Of a stretch of DNA of 10,962 nucleotides, positions 1-5,820 are shown in pieces. This stretch comes from JACTMJ01 sp039812845. Its GTDB lineage: Bacteria > Acidobacteriota > Terriglobia > Bryobacterales > Bryobacteraceae. Both the position numbers and the translations under genes were made by a program. The notes below the pieces were generated by a model. The model saw nothing but the letters and a program-made list of their open reading frames with translations. It did no database searches and was not told where the DNA came from. Position 1 is the stretch's first letter; each line of letters opens with the position of its first letter. The stretch is from assembly GCA_039812845.1 (NCBI GenBank), contig JBDIBK010000128.1, positions 1 through 10,962 of the forward strand. The letters run 5' to 3'.

Positions 1-630
1 GAAACCGCGGAGATGCCCGGCCTCTACAAAGACGGGGAATACGATATCGCCGGGTTTATTACGGGTGTGGTGGAAGAGCCGCAACTGATTACGGGCAAGA
101 CCATCGTCGCCGGAGACGTGCTGTTGGGGTTCCCTTCGAACGGCTTGCATACCAACGGATACTCCCTGGCGCGGCGGTTGCTTTTCGATGTGGCGAAATA
201 CAAGGTGGATTCCCATGTGGACGAACTGGGTTCCACCGTTGGGGACGAGCTGCTGAAGGTGCATCGAAGCTACCTTGAGCCTCTGCGGGTCTTGCACCGG
301 AAGCGCTACCTGAAGGGCGCGGCCCATATCACCGGAGGGGGCATCACGGAGAACCTGCCGCGCATCCTGCCTCCACGCTGCGCCGCCACGATTGACACCG
401 GGAGTTGGCGGGTTCCGCCCGTATTTGAACTCCTGCGCACCATCGGAAATGTGCCGGAAGACGACTATCGGCGCACCTTCAATCTGGGGATCGGGATGAT
501 CGTTGCCGTTTCCCGCCGCCACCTGGAGTCGGCGATGGCGCTGCTGGCGGAAGTAAAGCAGAAGGCCATCGTTGTCGGTGAAGTCACCGAAGGCCACGGG
601 GAGAGCGCGCGGGTGGTCCGCTATCAATGA
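1..630 (+). CDS. purM: Phosphoribosylformylglycinamidine cyclo-ligase (AIR synthetase), 3' part
   Basis: PurM closes the imidazole ring of formylglycinamidine ribonucleotide using ATP, giving aminoimidazole ribonucleotide in de novo purine synthesis in the cytoplasm. The reading frame is open from base 1, so the N-terminal part (about 40% of a roughly 345-residue family member) lies outside the window; 209 residues remain. The visible start ETAEMPG, then GFPSNGLHTNGYSLARRLL, HITGGGITENLPRILP and FNLGIGMIV are characteristic PurM blocks, including the glycine-rich stretch of the C-terminal domain. An internal ATG at 13 is not the real start because the preceding codons already match the family. 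The stop TGA overlaps the purN ATG (ATGA at 627-630), so the two genes are almost certainly cotranscribed and translationally coupled. The identification is very secure. Confidence 0.96.
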   Translation, partial: ETAEMPGLYKDGEYDIAGFITGVVEEPQLITGKTIVAGDVLLGFPSNGLHTNGYSLARRLLFDVAKYKVDSHVDELGSTVGDELLKVHRSYLEPLRVLHRKRYLKGAAHITGGGITENLPRILPPRCAATIDTGSWRVPPVFELLRTIGNVPEDDYRRTFNLGIGMIVAVSRRHLESAMALLAEVKQKAIVVGEVTEGHGESARVVRYQ

Positions 631-1247
631 AGCGCCTGGGAATACTGCTTTCAGGGCGGGGCTCCAATTTCGAAGCCATCGCGAAAAATTGCGCCAGCGG
701 GAAACTCGCCGCAAGCGTCGGGGTGGTTGTCTCAAACCGAGCCGATGCACTGGGCCTCGAAATCGCGAGGAAGATGGGGCTCGCCACGGTTCTGCTGCCG
801 TCGAAAGGGCTTACGAGGGAAGAGCATGACCGGCAGGTGGTTGCGGCTCTCACCGAGGCCGGTGTGGACCTCATTGTGCTGGCCGGTTACATGAGAATCC
901 TCACCGCGTGGTTTATTGAGCAGTTTCCCCAGCGCATCGTAAATATCCACCCGGCACTGTTGCCCGCCTTTCCAGGGCTGGATGCACAGCACCAGGCGTG
1001 GGAATACGGCGTGCGCTATTCAGGCTGCACCGTCCACTTTGTAGACGAAAAGATGGATTCCGGACCCATCCTCGCGCAATCCGTGGTTCCGGTCTTTGAC
1101 TCCGATACCGCCGAAACTCTTTCCAACCGCATTCTGGCGGAAGAACACCGCATTTATTCGGAAGCGATCGCGCTTGTGCTCGATGGGCGCTACCGTTTGG
1201 AGGGCCGGCGGGTGGTGCGGTTGGCCGGGAATCGAAGCGAAGATTAG
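627..1247 (+). CDS. purN: Phosphoribosylglycinamide formyltransferase (GAR transformylase 1)
   Basis: PurN transfers a formyl group from 10-formyltetrahydrofolate to glycinamide ribonucleotide, an early step of de novo purine synthesis. The 206-residue protein has the full family length. It opens with the phosphate-binding loop LLSGRGSNFEAI (residues 7-18). It carries the catalytic set Asn106 and His108 in NIHPALLP and Asp144 in KMDSGPI, at the same numbering as E. coli PurN. The start ATG overlaps the purM stop by four bases (ATGA), which fixes the start. The C-terminal stretch LDGRYRLEGRRVVRL is typical of the family. Nothing looks damaged. A 208-base gap follows, so the purine operon probably ends here or reads weakly into the sigma factor gene. 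Confidence 0.97.
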   Translation: MKRLGILLSGRGSNFEAIAKNCASGKLAASVGVVVSNRADALGLEIARKMGLATVLLPSKGLTREEHDRQVVAALTEAGVDLIVLAGYMRILTAWFIEQFPQRIVNIHPALLPAFPGLDAQHQAWEYGVRYSGCTVHFVDEKMDSGPILAQSVVPVFDSDTAETLSNRILAEEHRIYSEAIALVLDGRYRLEGRRVVRLAGNRSED

Positions 1248-1288
1248 GGGTGCTTAGAACCCTTCCGCGGGGTGCCGTGGATCCGTCG

Positions 1289-1315
1289 GGAACCAGGGGG
1301 ACGCAATTGGAGTCT
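1289..1315 (+). promoter_or_regulatory. Candidate ECF-type promoter upstream of the sigma factor gene
   Basis: GGAACC (1289-1294) is followed after 17 bases by GTCT (1312-1315). This resembles the GGAAC / GTC pattern of promoters read by many ECF sigma factors. It would put the sigma factor-membrane protein pair under its own control, as is common for ECF systems. The motif is short and could occur by chance; a competing sigma-70-like site lies just downstream. Confidence 0.35.
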
Positions 1316-1321
1316 CAATCA

Positions 1322-1350
1322 TTGAAACCGCCGGTGATCCCTGTTACGGT
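1322..1350 (+). promoter_or_regulatory. Candidate sigma-70-type promoter upstream of the sigma factor gene
   Basis: TTGAAA (1322-1327), a 17-base spacer and TACGGT (1345-1350) resemble a housekeeping promoter. Transcription would start near 1357, leaving a leader of about 100 bases before the sigma factor ATG. It overlaps the region just after the ECF-like site, so the two could give basal and autoregulated expression. This is inference from pattern only. Confidence 0.3.
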
Positions 1351-1455
1351 GAGAGGGAACAGATGGATGTTTCGCCCGCCGGCGATCCAGTTACGAACTG
1401 CGCTTGCATTCGCTCACAAGGCAGGCTGCGGCGGGGCTGAAAGCGAATAGAAGGT

Positions 1456-2142
1456 ATGTCGGAATCCTTCGTGCAACTCGGACTTTCAGGTCCACTCTCC
1501 AGGGAGAGCGGAGACGGCACCGGGGTATGGGCGAACTCGGAGAAAGCTCTGGTCGATGGGCTCAGGGCCGCTCGGGAGGACGCTTACGAGGAATTGATTC
1601 TGCGATATCAGCAGCCGGTGTATAACACGGTCTATCGCATGCTGAACGATCCGAACGACGCGAACGATGTCGTTCAGGATGTGTTCTTTAAGGTGTTTCG
1701 CCGGATCCATGCCTTCCGTGGCGAGAGCAGCCTCAAGACCTGGATCTACCGGATCGCGGTGAACGAAGCGTGTAACCGGCGAAGATATTTTCAGCGCCAT
1801 ATCCGGCAGGAACTGGCCCTGGATGCGGGAAGCACGGAGGGCTGGAACCCGGAAGATACGCTTGCGGCGGAAGGGCGTTCGCCGTTCGACGAGGTCCTGG
1901 GCCGCGAACAGCACGAGTTATTGCAGTACGCGTTGTCCCGTATCAATCCGGTTTACCGGGCGGCGGTCATCCTCCGGGACATTGAGGAACTCAGTTACGA
2001 AGAGATCGCGGATGTGCTTCAGATAGCACTCGGCACCGTGAAATCGAGAATTCTGCGGGGAAGAGAGGCATTGCGAGCCGAATATCTCCAGGTGAGTGTG
2101 GAGAGTCCGGTGATGTCGCTCTCTCCGCGGCATGCAGAGTGA
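1456..2142 (+). CDS. RNA polymerase sigma factor, ECF (sigma-70 family, RpoE-like)
   Basis: The 228-residue protein has the two-domain layout of ECF sigma factors. Region 2 spans about residues 43-110 (DAYEELILRYQQPVYNTVYR, then NDVVQDVFFKVFRRI and the SSLKTWIYRIAVNEACNRRR -10-recognition helix). Region 4 spans about 155-208, with the helix-turn-helix LSYEEIADVLQIALGTVKSRI near 179-199. The linker (about 111-150) and a 40-residue N-terminal lead are longer than in minimal ECFs. An in-frame TGA at 1438 limits the start to ATG 1456. The AGAAGG before it sits only one base from the ATG, an unusually tight spacing, so a GTG at 1471 remains possible. The stop overlaps the next gene by four bases (GTGA), implying coupled translation with its probable anti-sigma partner. 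Which stress it answers cannot be read from the sequence. Confidence 0.93.
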   Translation: MSESFVQLGLSGPLSRESGDGTGVWANSEKALVDGLRAAREDAYEELILRYQQPVYNTVYRMLNDPNDANDVVQDVFFKVFRRIHAFRGESSLKTWIYRIAVNEACNRRRYFQRHIRQELALDAGSTEGWNPEDTLAAEGRSPFDEVLGREQHELLQYALSRINPVYRAAVILRDIEELSYEEIADVLQIALGTVKSRILRGREALRAEYLQVSVESPVMSLSPRHAE

Positions 2143-2831
2143 GTGCAATGGGCAGTGATGTTCATTCGTGGCGGCGCTGGCTGGAAGCGTTCCGGCGGGG
2201 AAACCCGCGGAACGGGAAGAGTGGCAGCGCGGATCGAGAAGAAAAGAACTTGTCCCCTGAATTGAACCATTTACGCAATCAACTCCGTGCCATGCCGCGG
2301 TTGCAGCCGACGAAGCAGCAATCGCTGCAACTGCGCATCCTGGCGTCGAAAGAAAGGGTGCGTGCCGCCCGGTTCGCGGATTGGCCGTCCACTTTCCGCT
2401 ATCTTTACGGCAGATTTTCCCTGCATCTCGATAACGTCATGAAGCCGATTGCGGTGCCCGCGGTTGGCGGTTTGATGATCGCCTTGGCGCTCTTCCTGCT
2501 GCTGTCGCCGGTCTACCCCCTGCGCACCGTAAACGCGGCCTCTTTCGACGTGCCCACCCGCCTTTCCACCACCGCGTCTGTAAAGACGATGGCGGCGTAC
2601 ACGTCGGTGGAGCGGCCCGTGACCCTGCTGGTGCAGGTGAACAACGAGGGGCGCGCGGTCGGTTATCGGATCGAAGAAGGCCAGGTTGCGATGCAGAATG
2701 AGGCCGTGCGGCGGCGGATCGAGCAGATCCTGCTGTTCACTGTGTTCACCCCCGCCACGAACTTTGGCCTGCCCTGCGCCGGAGAAGTCCGCATCTCCGT
2801 GGACCGCAACGTCGTGCTGGTCCAGGGTTAA
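2139..2831 (+). CDS. Single-pass membrane protein, probable anti-sigma or signal-relay partner
   Basis: The 230-residue protein has a polar, arginine-rich N-terminal half (1-100) and one clear membrane segment (about 103-125, from PIAVPAVGGLMIALALFLLL). An outer domain follows. Residues 160-220 (VTLLVQVNNEGRAVGYRIEEG, then FTVFTPATNFGLPCAGEVRISV) read like the TonB C-terminal fold: beta strand, turn with NEGR, helix, F-x-P block, final strand. Four-base overlap with the ECF sigma gene is the usual arrangement of sigma/anti-sigma pairs. However, no zinc-type HxxxCxxC anti-sigma motif is visible, so function is inferred from context and topology. It starts at GTG 2139 (overlapping GTGA) or ATG 2148, three codons later. 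The cytoplasmic N-terminal part would contact the sigma factor and the outer domain would sense or bind in the periplasm. Confidence 0.75.
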   Translation: MSAMGSDVHSWRRWLEAFRRGNPRNGKSGSADREEKNLSPELNHLRNQLRAMPRLQPTKQQSLQLRILASKERVRAARFADWPSTFRYLYGRFSLHLDNVMKPIAVPAVGGLMIALALFLLLSPVYPLRTVNAASFDVPTRLSTTASVKTMAAYTSVERPVTLLVQVNNEGRAVGYRIEEGQVAMQNEAVRRRIEQILLFTVFTPATNFGLPCAGEVRISVDRNVVLVQG

Positions 2832-2891
2832 TCGTGCCTTCCCCGTCCGCTCCCCTATCTCTCATCCCCCATCGCGAGGAGCATTGCTACC

Positions 2892-3737
2892 GTGAGCCGT
2901 CAGAAACTGGGGCAGCATTTTCTTCGGTCCCAGCCCGTTCTTGATCGAATCGCGGCCTCTCTGGAAGCGACCCCCGAAGATGTCGTGATAGAAATCGGTC
3001 CGGGTAAGGGTGCGCTTACGAAACTGTTGCTGGACCGGGGTCTGCGCGTGGAAGCCGTGGAGGTGGACCCCGAACTGGCCCAGTATCTTCGCGGCCAATG
3101 GCCGCCCGAGACCAACCGGCTGCGGATCCACGAGGCGGACGTCCTCAAGACGGACCTTGCCCAATGGGGGCCGGCCCAGATTGCCGGGAATCTCCCGTAT
3201 TACATCACGTCGCCGATCCTGCAAAAGCTGTTTGCACTCGGCGGTCGGATGCGTTCGGCAGTCCTGCTGATGCAGCGCGAGGTGGCGGACCGATTAGTGG
3301 CAACGCCGGGAAGCAGAGACTACGGCTTCCTTTCCGCGCTCACGCAGTGGCATACCGTTCCCGAATTGCTTTTCCGCGTGCCGCCCGGGGCCTTCCACGT
3401 GCCTCCCAAAGTGGAAAGCGCCGTCGTGCGATTGAAGCCCGCGCCGGATTCGCTGACCGCTGTCGCGGCTGAGGAACACGCGCTTTTTGAGGAATTCATC
3501 GGCTGGTGTTTTGCCCAGAAACGAAAGACCTTGCGAAACAATCTGCGCGCTCGCGTATCCAGTGATTTCCTGGCAACACGCAGCGAAGCCAGTCTGCGTG
3601 CCGAGCAGTTGGCGCTCTCCGAGATGGGTGCCTTGTTTCGAGCCATCCAGGACGCCGAGGGGTGGAGCCGGACGCACCGGGGAGGCATTGCCGCAACCAA
3701 CCCGCCCGATGGCGCGGGAATCACCAGAGAAATTTAA
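2892..3737 (+). CDS. rsmA: 16S rRNA (adenine(1518)-N6/adenine(1519)-N6)-dimethyltransferase
   Basis: RsmA (KsgA) dimethylates two adjacent adenines in the 3' hairpin of 16S rRNA during late 30S assembly. The 281-residue protein shows the family blocks in order: KLGQHFLRS (5-13), SAM motif I EIGPGKGALT (34-43), acidic motif EAVEVDPELA (54-63), catalytic NLPYYITSPIL (100-110), LMQREVADRL (126-135), PPKVESAVVRL (171-181) and the C-terminal FAQKRKTLRNNLR (207-219). It starts at GTG 2892 with GAGGAG ten bases upstream (2876-2881). The tail after about residue 257 (GWSRTHRGGIAATNPPDG) is a longer, low-conservation-looking extension than usual. It lies 60 bases after the membrane protein gene with no clear terminator between, so readthrough is possible, but a functional link is not implied. 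Confidence 0.96.
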   Translation: MSRQKLGQHFLRSQPVLDRIAASLEATPEDVVIEIGPGKGALTKLLLDRGLRVEAVEVDPELAQYLRGQWPPETNRLRIHEADVLKTDLAQWGPAQIAGNLPYYITSPILQKLFALGGRMRSAVLLMQREVADRLVATPGSRDYGFLSALTQWHTVPELLFRVPPGAFHVPPKVESAVVRLKPAPDSLTAVAAEEHALFEEFIGWCFAQKRKTLRNNLRARVSSDFLATRSEASLRAEQLALSEMGALFRAIQDAEGWSRTHRGGIAATNPPDGAGITREI

Positions 3738-3750
3738 GTGTCTGGCATCG

Positions 3751-3767
3751 GCACCGCTGGATGGTGC
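3751..3767. terminator. Weak hairpin between convergent rsmA and PemK-like gene
   Basis: GCACC (3751-3755), a seven-base loop and GGTGC (3763-3767) can form a small stem in the 34-base convergent gap between rsmA and the minus-strand PemK-like gene. There is no T tract on either strand. It may help separate the two transcription units, but it is short and could be incidental. Confidence 0.25.
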
Positions 3768-3771
3768 GCGG

Positions 3772-4212
3772 TTACGCCGGGTTCTTGAGGGATTGGCGAT
3801 TGGGCGCGGCCCTGGCGTTCGAAAACCCGGCGCGATCAACGAGGGATCGCGACGATCGTCCGCCGAGACTCGGACAACTCCGGTACATGCCAAGGAACTG
3901 GCTCAGCAACCGATGCGGGCATTTCCCGATCCGCTCCACGAGATACTCCCGGGCGACGGGGACCTCTTCAACCGTATTCAGATACGCGCTCGTAATCAGG
4001 CCCATGCGCGCCGATTCGAAGGAACCAAGCGGCACCAGGATGGAATTGCAATCCACCATGGGGTCCGGCGTAATCGGAACGACGGACACAATGGGATCGG
4101 GCGCACGGCATTCCCGCATCGCGAGAACGGGGCGCAACCGCATCCGCATTTCCTCACCGATTGGAACCGAGATCAGCAGGATGTCTCCGCGTTCACAGGT
4201 GATCGTAGACAT
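3772..4212 (-). CDS. PemK/MazF-like protein (possible endoribonuclease toxin)
   Basis: The 146-residue protein starts with the typical small-barrel entry of the PemK/MazF family: ERGDILLISVP (7-17), then RLRPVLAM (25-32), IVSVVPITP (41-49), SILVPLG (57-63), GLITSAYLNTVEEVPVARE (71-89) and RIGKCPHRLL (94-103). Family members are often sequence-specific endoribonucleases that cleave mRNA and arrest growth, paired with a small antitoxin. A very strong AAGGAGG (4219-4225) sits six bases before the ATG, inside the preceding gene, and the two genes overlap by 20 bases. That supports both the start and coupled translation. Residues 112-146 extend past the normal family end and are arginine/serine-rich. 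No standard antitoxin is adjacent. The fold assignment is from motif resemblance, so toxin activity is not shown; a decayed or non-toxic member is possible. Confidence 0.65.
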   Translation of the reverse strand: MSTITCERGDILLISVPIGEEMRMRLRPVLAMRECRAPDPIVSVVPITPDPMVDCNSILVPLGSFESARMGLITSAYLNTVEEVPVAREYLVERIGKCPHRLLSQFLGMYRSCPSLGGRSSRSLVDRAGFSNARAAPNRQSLKNPA

Positions 4213-4723
4213 TCCACTCCTCCTTGCGCCAGAACGGCATCGCCGCGCTCAGAGACTGTTGGAGTTCCCGCTTTTCGTCCTCGCCGAGGAAGCTTTCCGG
4301 TCTTCCCACCGGGAAGCCGTCCATCGCTTTTTGAAGCCGAAGGCGGGCTGCCACCGCCAGTGTGAGCTGATGGAGGATGAAGATCTCCTGAAAGCAGGGA
4401 ACGAGAGAGCGGCGAACGATGCCGACTTTCGTTTGGAATGGGACCGCTTGCTTCAACGCGGTGAGGCGTTCCAGCAGAGTTTCGAATGTCGCCAATGTCG
4501 TGGAGCGGTCCGGCTCCGGCATTTCAAAAACGCCTGGACTCAGCAGAATGGAATGGAGCTCGGCCGACGCCTGATGCAGCTTCTCCAGGCGAACGTTGCT
4601 CCGCCAGAAGGCGATCTCTGTCCCCAGGGCGGTCGCAACCCGCAGGAAGCGCGCCAGGGAATCAAGCGCGTCGGGAAGCACCGCCGCTGGCTGCGAGTTC
4701 GCATACTGGTCACGATGCTGCAT
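4193..4723 (-). CDS. Unrecognised mostly helical protein, partner of the PemK-like gene
   Basis: I do not recognise this 176-residue protein. It is rich in amphipathic helix-forming stretches such as ALDSLARFLRVATAL, LEKLHQASAELHSILL, TTLATFETLLERLTALKQAV and EDEKRELQQSLSAAM, with no membrane segment or signal peptide. The C-terminal part (LTLAVAARLRLQ, a spacer with P, then LGEDEKRELQQSL) faintly recalls the C-terminal substrate-binding helical domain of DUF294-type putative nucleotidyltransferases, but this is not secure. The chosen start is ATG 4723, with GAGAG about eight bases upstream. A TTG at 4813 would add 30 residues but has no ribosome site and would leave only 60 bases to the divergent gene. 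It overlaps the PemK-like gene by 20 bases and carries that gene's ribosome site in its last codons, so it is an atypical antitoxin candidate or a regulatory partner. Confidence 0.65.
   Translation of the reverse strand: MQHRDQYANSQPAAVLPDALDSLARFLRVATALGTEIAFWRSNVRLEKLHQASAELHSILLSPGVFEMPEPDRSTTLATFETLLERLTALKQAVPFQTKVGIVRRSLVPCFQEIFILHQLTLAVAARLRLQKAMDGFPVGRPESFLGEDEKRELQQSLSAAMPFWRKEEWNVYDHL
4219..4225 (-). promoter_or_regulatory. Strong ribosome binding site for the PemK-like gene
   Basis: AAGGAGG on the minus strand, six bases before ATG 4212, is close to a perfect Shine-Dalgarno and lies within the last codons of the upstream helical gene. It fixes the start and suggests the second gene is translated at least as well as the first. 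Confidence 0.8.
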
Positions 4724-4873
4724 GCAATGGCTCTCGAATTTCTCGCAGGCCCCAGTCTGGCCTAGTTCGACGGCCAATAAAGAAACCCGTGCTCCTGGCC
4801 TATATCGGCGCAAATTGCAAGAATCTTTAGAGGCTCCCCGCAGTCCAAGCGATCAGAGCGCCCCTTTCTCGAT

Positions 4874-5494
4874 ATGCACGGTCTTCGAAAGCGCGGTTTG
4901 GCGTGGCTGATGGCGAAGGGCACCGTCCGATATGAACGGATGGTGGCGCCGCGCAAACGAGTCCTGTTCCGTGGCGACCTTGGCGACACGATAGAGATCG
5001 GTGCTGGCACCGGCCCGAACCTCCGCTATCTCGAAAAGCTGAGCTCGTACCGCGCGGTGGAACCGAATCCGTTCATGCACCCCTATCTGCGCGCCGAGCT
5101 GGAAGCGAGGCATGTCGATGGAACGCTGCTTCCCATGCCCGCCGAAGCGGCGCTCGCCGAAATTCCGGAAGGCTCCGTCGACACCGTGATCGGCACCCTT
5201 GTTCTCTGCTCCGTGGACGATCCGAGGGCGCTGGTTGCGCGCATTGTGCGTGTCCTCCGCCCTGGAGGCCGACTGCTCCTGCTGGAGCATGTGCGTGCGC
5301 ACCCCGGTTCCGCGCTCGGTGCTTGCCAGCACTGCCTGGTTCCGGTTTTTCGCTTCCTCGGCGACGGATGCCGGCCGAACCGAAATACGCGATTGACGAT
5401 CGAATCGGGCGGGTTCCGCGAAGTCCGCCTGGAGGAATTTGCATTGCCCCTGGGGCCCATTTCCCCGCACCTCTGCGGCTGGGCGAGGAAATAG
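4874..5494 (+). CDS. Class I SAM-dependent methyltransferase (UbiE/METTL7-like)
   Basis: The 206-residue cytosolic protein has a Rossmann methyltransferase core. SAM motif I is TIEIGAGTGPNL (39-50), with an acidic end to strand 2 (AVEPNP, 61-66). Motif IV follows as VDTVIGTLVLCSVDDPRALV (102-121), then the RVLRPGGRLLLLEHVRA post-motif (126-142), where LRPGG is the usual turn of Methyltransf_11 proteins. The later block CQHCLVPVFRFLGDGCRPNRNT (151-172) resembles the DGC-x-NR-T segment of METTL7-like and related membrane-lipid or small-molecule methyltransferases. The substrate is not deducible. ATG 4874 has no evident Shine-Dalgarno, and an ATG at 4910 is an alternative that would drop 12 residues before the core. 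It is divergent from the helical/PemK-like pair and followed by a convergent tRNA gene, so it is probably a single-gene unit. Confidence 0.85.
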   Translation: MHGLRKRGLAWLMAKGTVRYERMVAPRKRVLFRGDLGDTIEIGAGTGPNLRYLEKLSSYRAVEPNPFMHPYLRAELEARHVDGTLLPMPAEAALAEIPEGSVDTVIGTLVLCSVDDPRALVARIVRVLRPGGRLLLLEHVRAHPGSALGACQHCLVPVFRFLGDGCRPNRNTRLTIESGGFREVRLEEFALPLGPISPHLCGWARK

Positions 5495-5521
5495 GGTGCC
5501 TTCGAAGCGGGAATCGAATCG

Positions 5522-5543
5522 GGAGCCGGCGGACCGCCGCTCC
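5522..5543. repeat. GC-rich inverted repeat between methyltransferase and tRNA-Val
   Basis: GGAG(C)CGGC and GCCGCTCC pair around a short GGACC loop, with one bulged base. It lies between the convergent methyltransferase and tRNA-Val genes and may act as a transcription barrier. It lacks a T tract, so an intrinsic terminator is only a possibility. Confidence 0.3.
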
Positions 5544-5611
5544 TCCGGGCAGCCGCACCCTGCGCGTCGCGATGACCGCGCGGGAGAGGCTCTTCAGGAA
5601 GGGAACAAAAA

Positions 5612-5688
5612 TGGTGGGCGGTGAGGGACTTGAACCCCCGACTTCCTGCTTGTAAGGCAGGCGCTCTAACCAACTGAGCTAACCGCCC
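5612..5688 (-). tRNA. tRNA-Val (anticodon UAC)
   Basis: The minus strand folds as a complete tRNA. The seven-base acceptor stem GGGCGGT pairs with ACCGCCC, with discriminator A (5615) and a genome-encoded CCA (5614-5612). The D arm reads AGCTCAGTTGGTTAGAGC. The anticodon stem is CCTGC/GCAGG around loop CTTACAA, giving anticodon TAC. A short variable loop and a T arm GGGGG-TTCAAGT-CCCTC follow. UAC reads valine codons GUA and GUG. The body is 74 bases, 77 with CCA. Five T residues on the minus strand follow the CCA immediately (5611-5607) and may contribute to termination. No second tRNA adjoins it, so it appears to be a single-gene unit. Confidence 0.97.
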
Positions 5689-5698
5689 GCGCGTCTAC

Positions 5699-5704
5699 AG
5701 GATA
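5699..5704 (-). promoter_or_regulatory. Candidate -10 element for tRNA-Val
   Basis: TATCCT on the minus strand lies ten bases before the mature tRNA 5' end, so transcription would begin about four bases upstream of it. A weak TTCGAG lies 18 bases upstream as a possible -35. The position fits a tRNA promoter but the -35 match is poor. Confidence 0.35.
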
Positions 5705-5806
5705 CCATTTGCGGCCCCTCCGCTCGAATCCAATCCAAATCCTTGCCCGGCGCGGATTGGGAAGCGCATATCCGGATCCTGCAATCAGGAATGCGTCCGG
5801 ATTCCA

Positions 5807-5812
5807 TATAAT
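5807..5812 (+). promoter_or_regulatory. Perfect TATAAT -10 element just upstream of the sugar kinase
   Basis: TATAAT at 5807-5812 matches the sigma-70 -10 consensus exactly, in an otherwise GC-rich region. The expected transcription start, six to eight bases downstream, falls at about 5819-5821. This coincides with ATG 5821, so the kinase mRNA may be leaderless. No good -35 lies 17 bases upstream. Confidence 0.5.
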
Positions 5813-5820
5813 TATGTCCG

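Noticed and set aside
1250..1450. 66-codon frame between purN and the sigma factor gene
   Set aside because: No ribosome site, no recognisable motif, and it covers the probable promoter region.
4747..4763. AGGCC-N7-GGCCT inverted repeat upstream of the helical gene
   Set aside because: Short GC-rich arms are frequent in this sequence, and there is no supporting promoter geometry.
3662..4765. Open + strand frame of 367 codons across the middle region
   Set aside because: The translation is rich in Arg, Pro and Thr with no domain pattern, and it runs antisense to two minus-strand genes that have a strong ribosome site and PemK-like motifs.
5083..5673. Minus-strand frame of 196 codons starting inside the tRNA
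   Set aside because: Its first residues are a translation of tRNA-Val and the rest is antisense to the methyltransferase gene.
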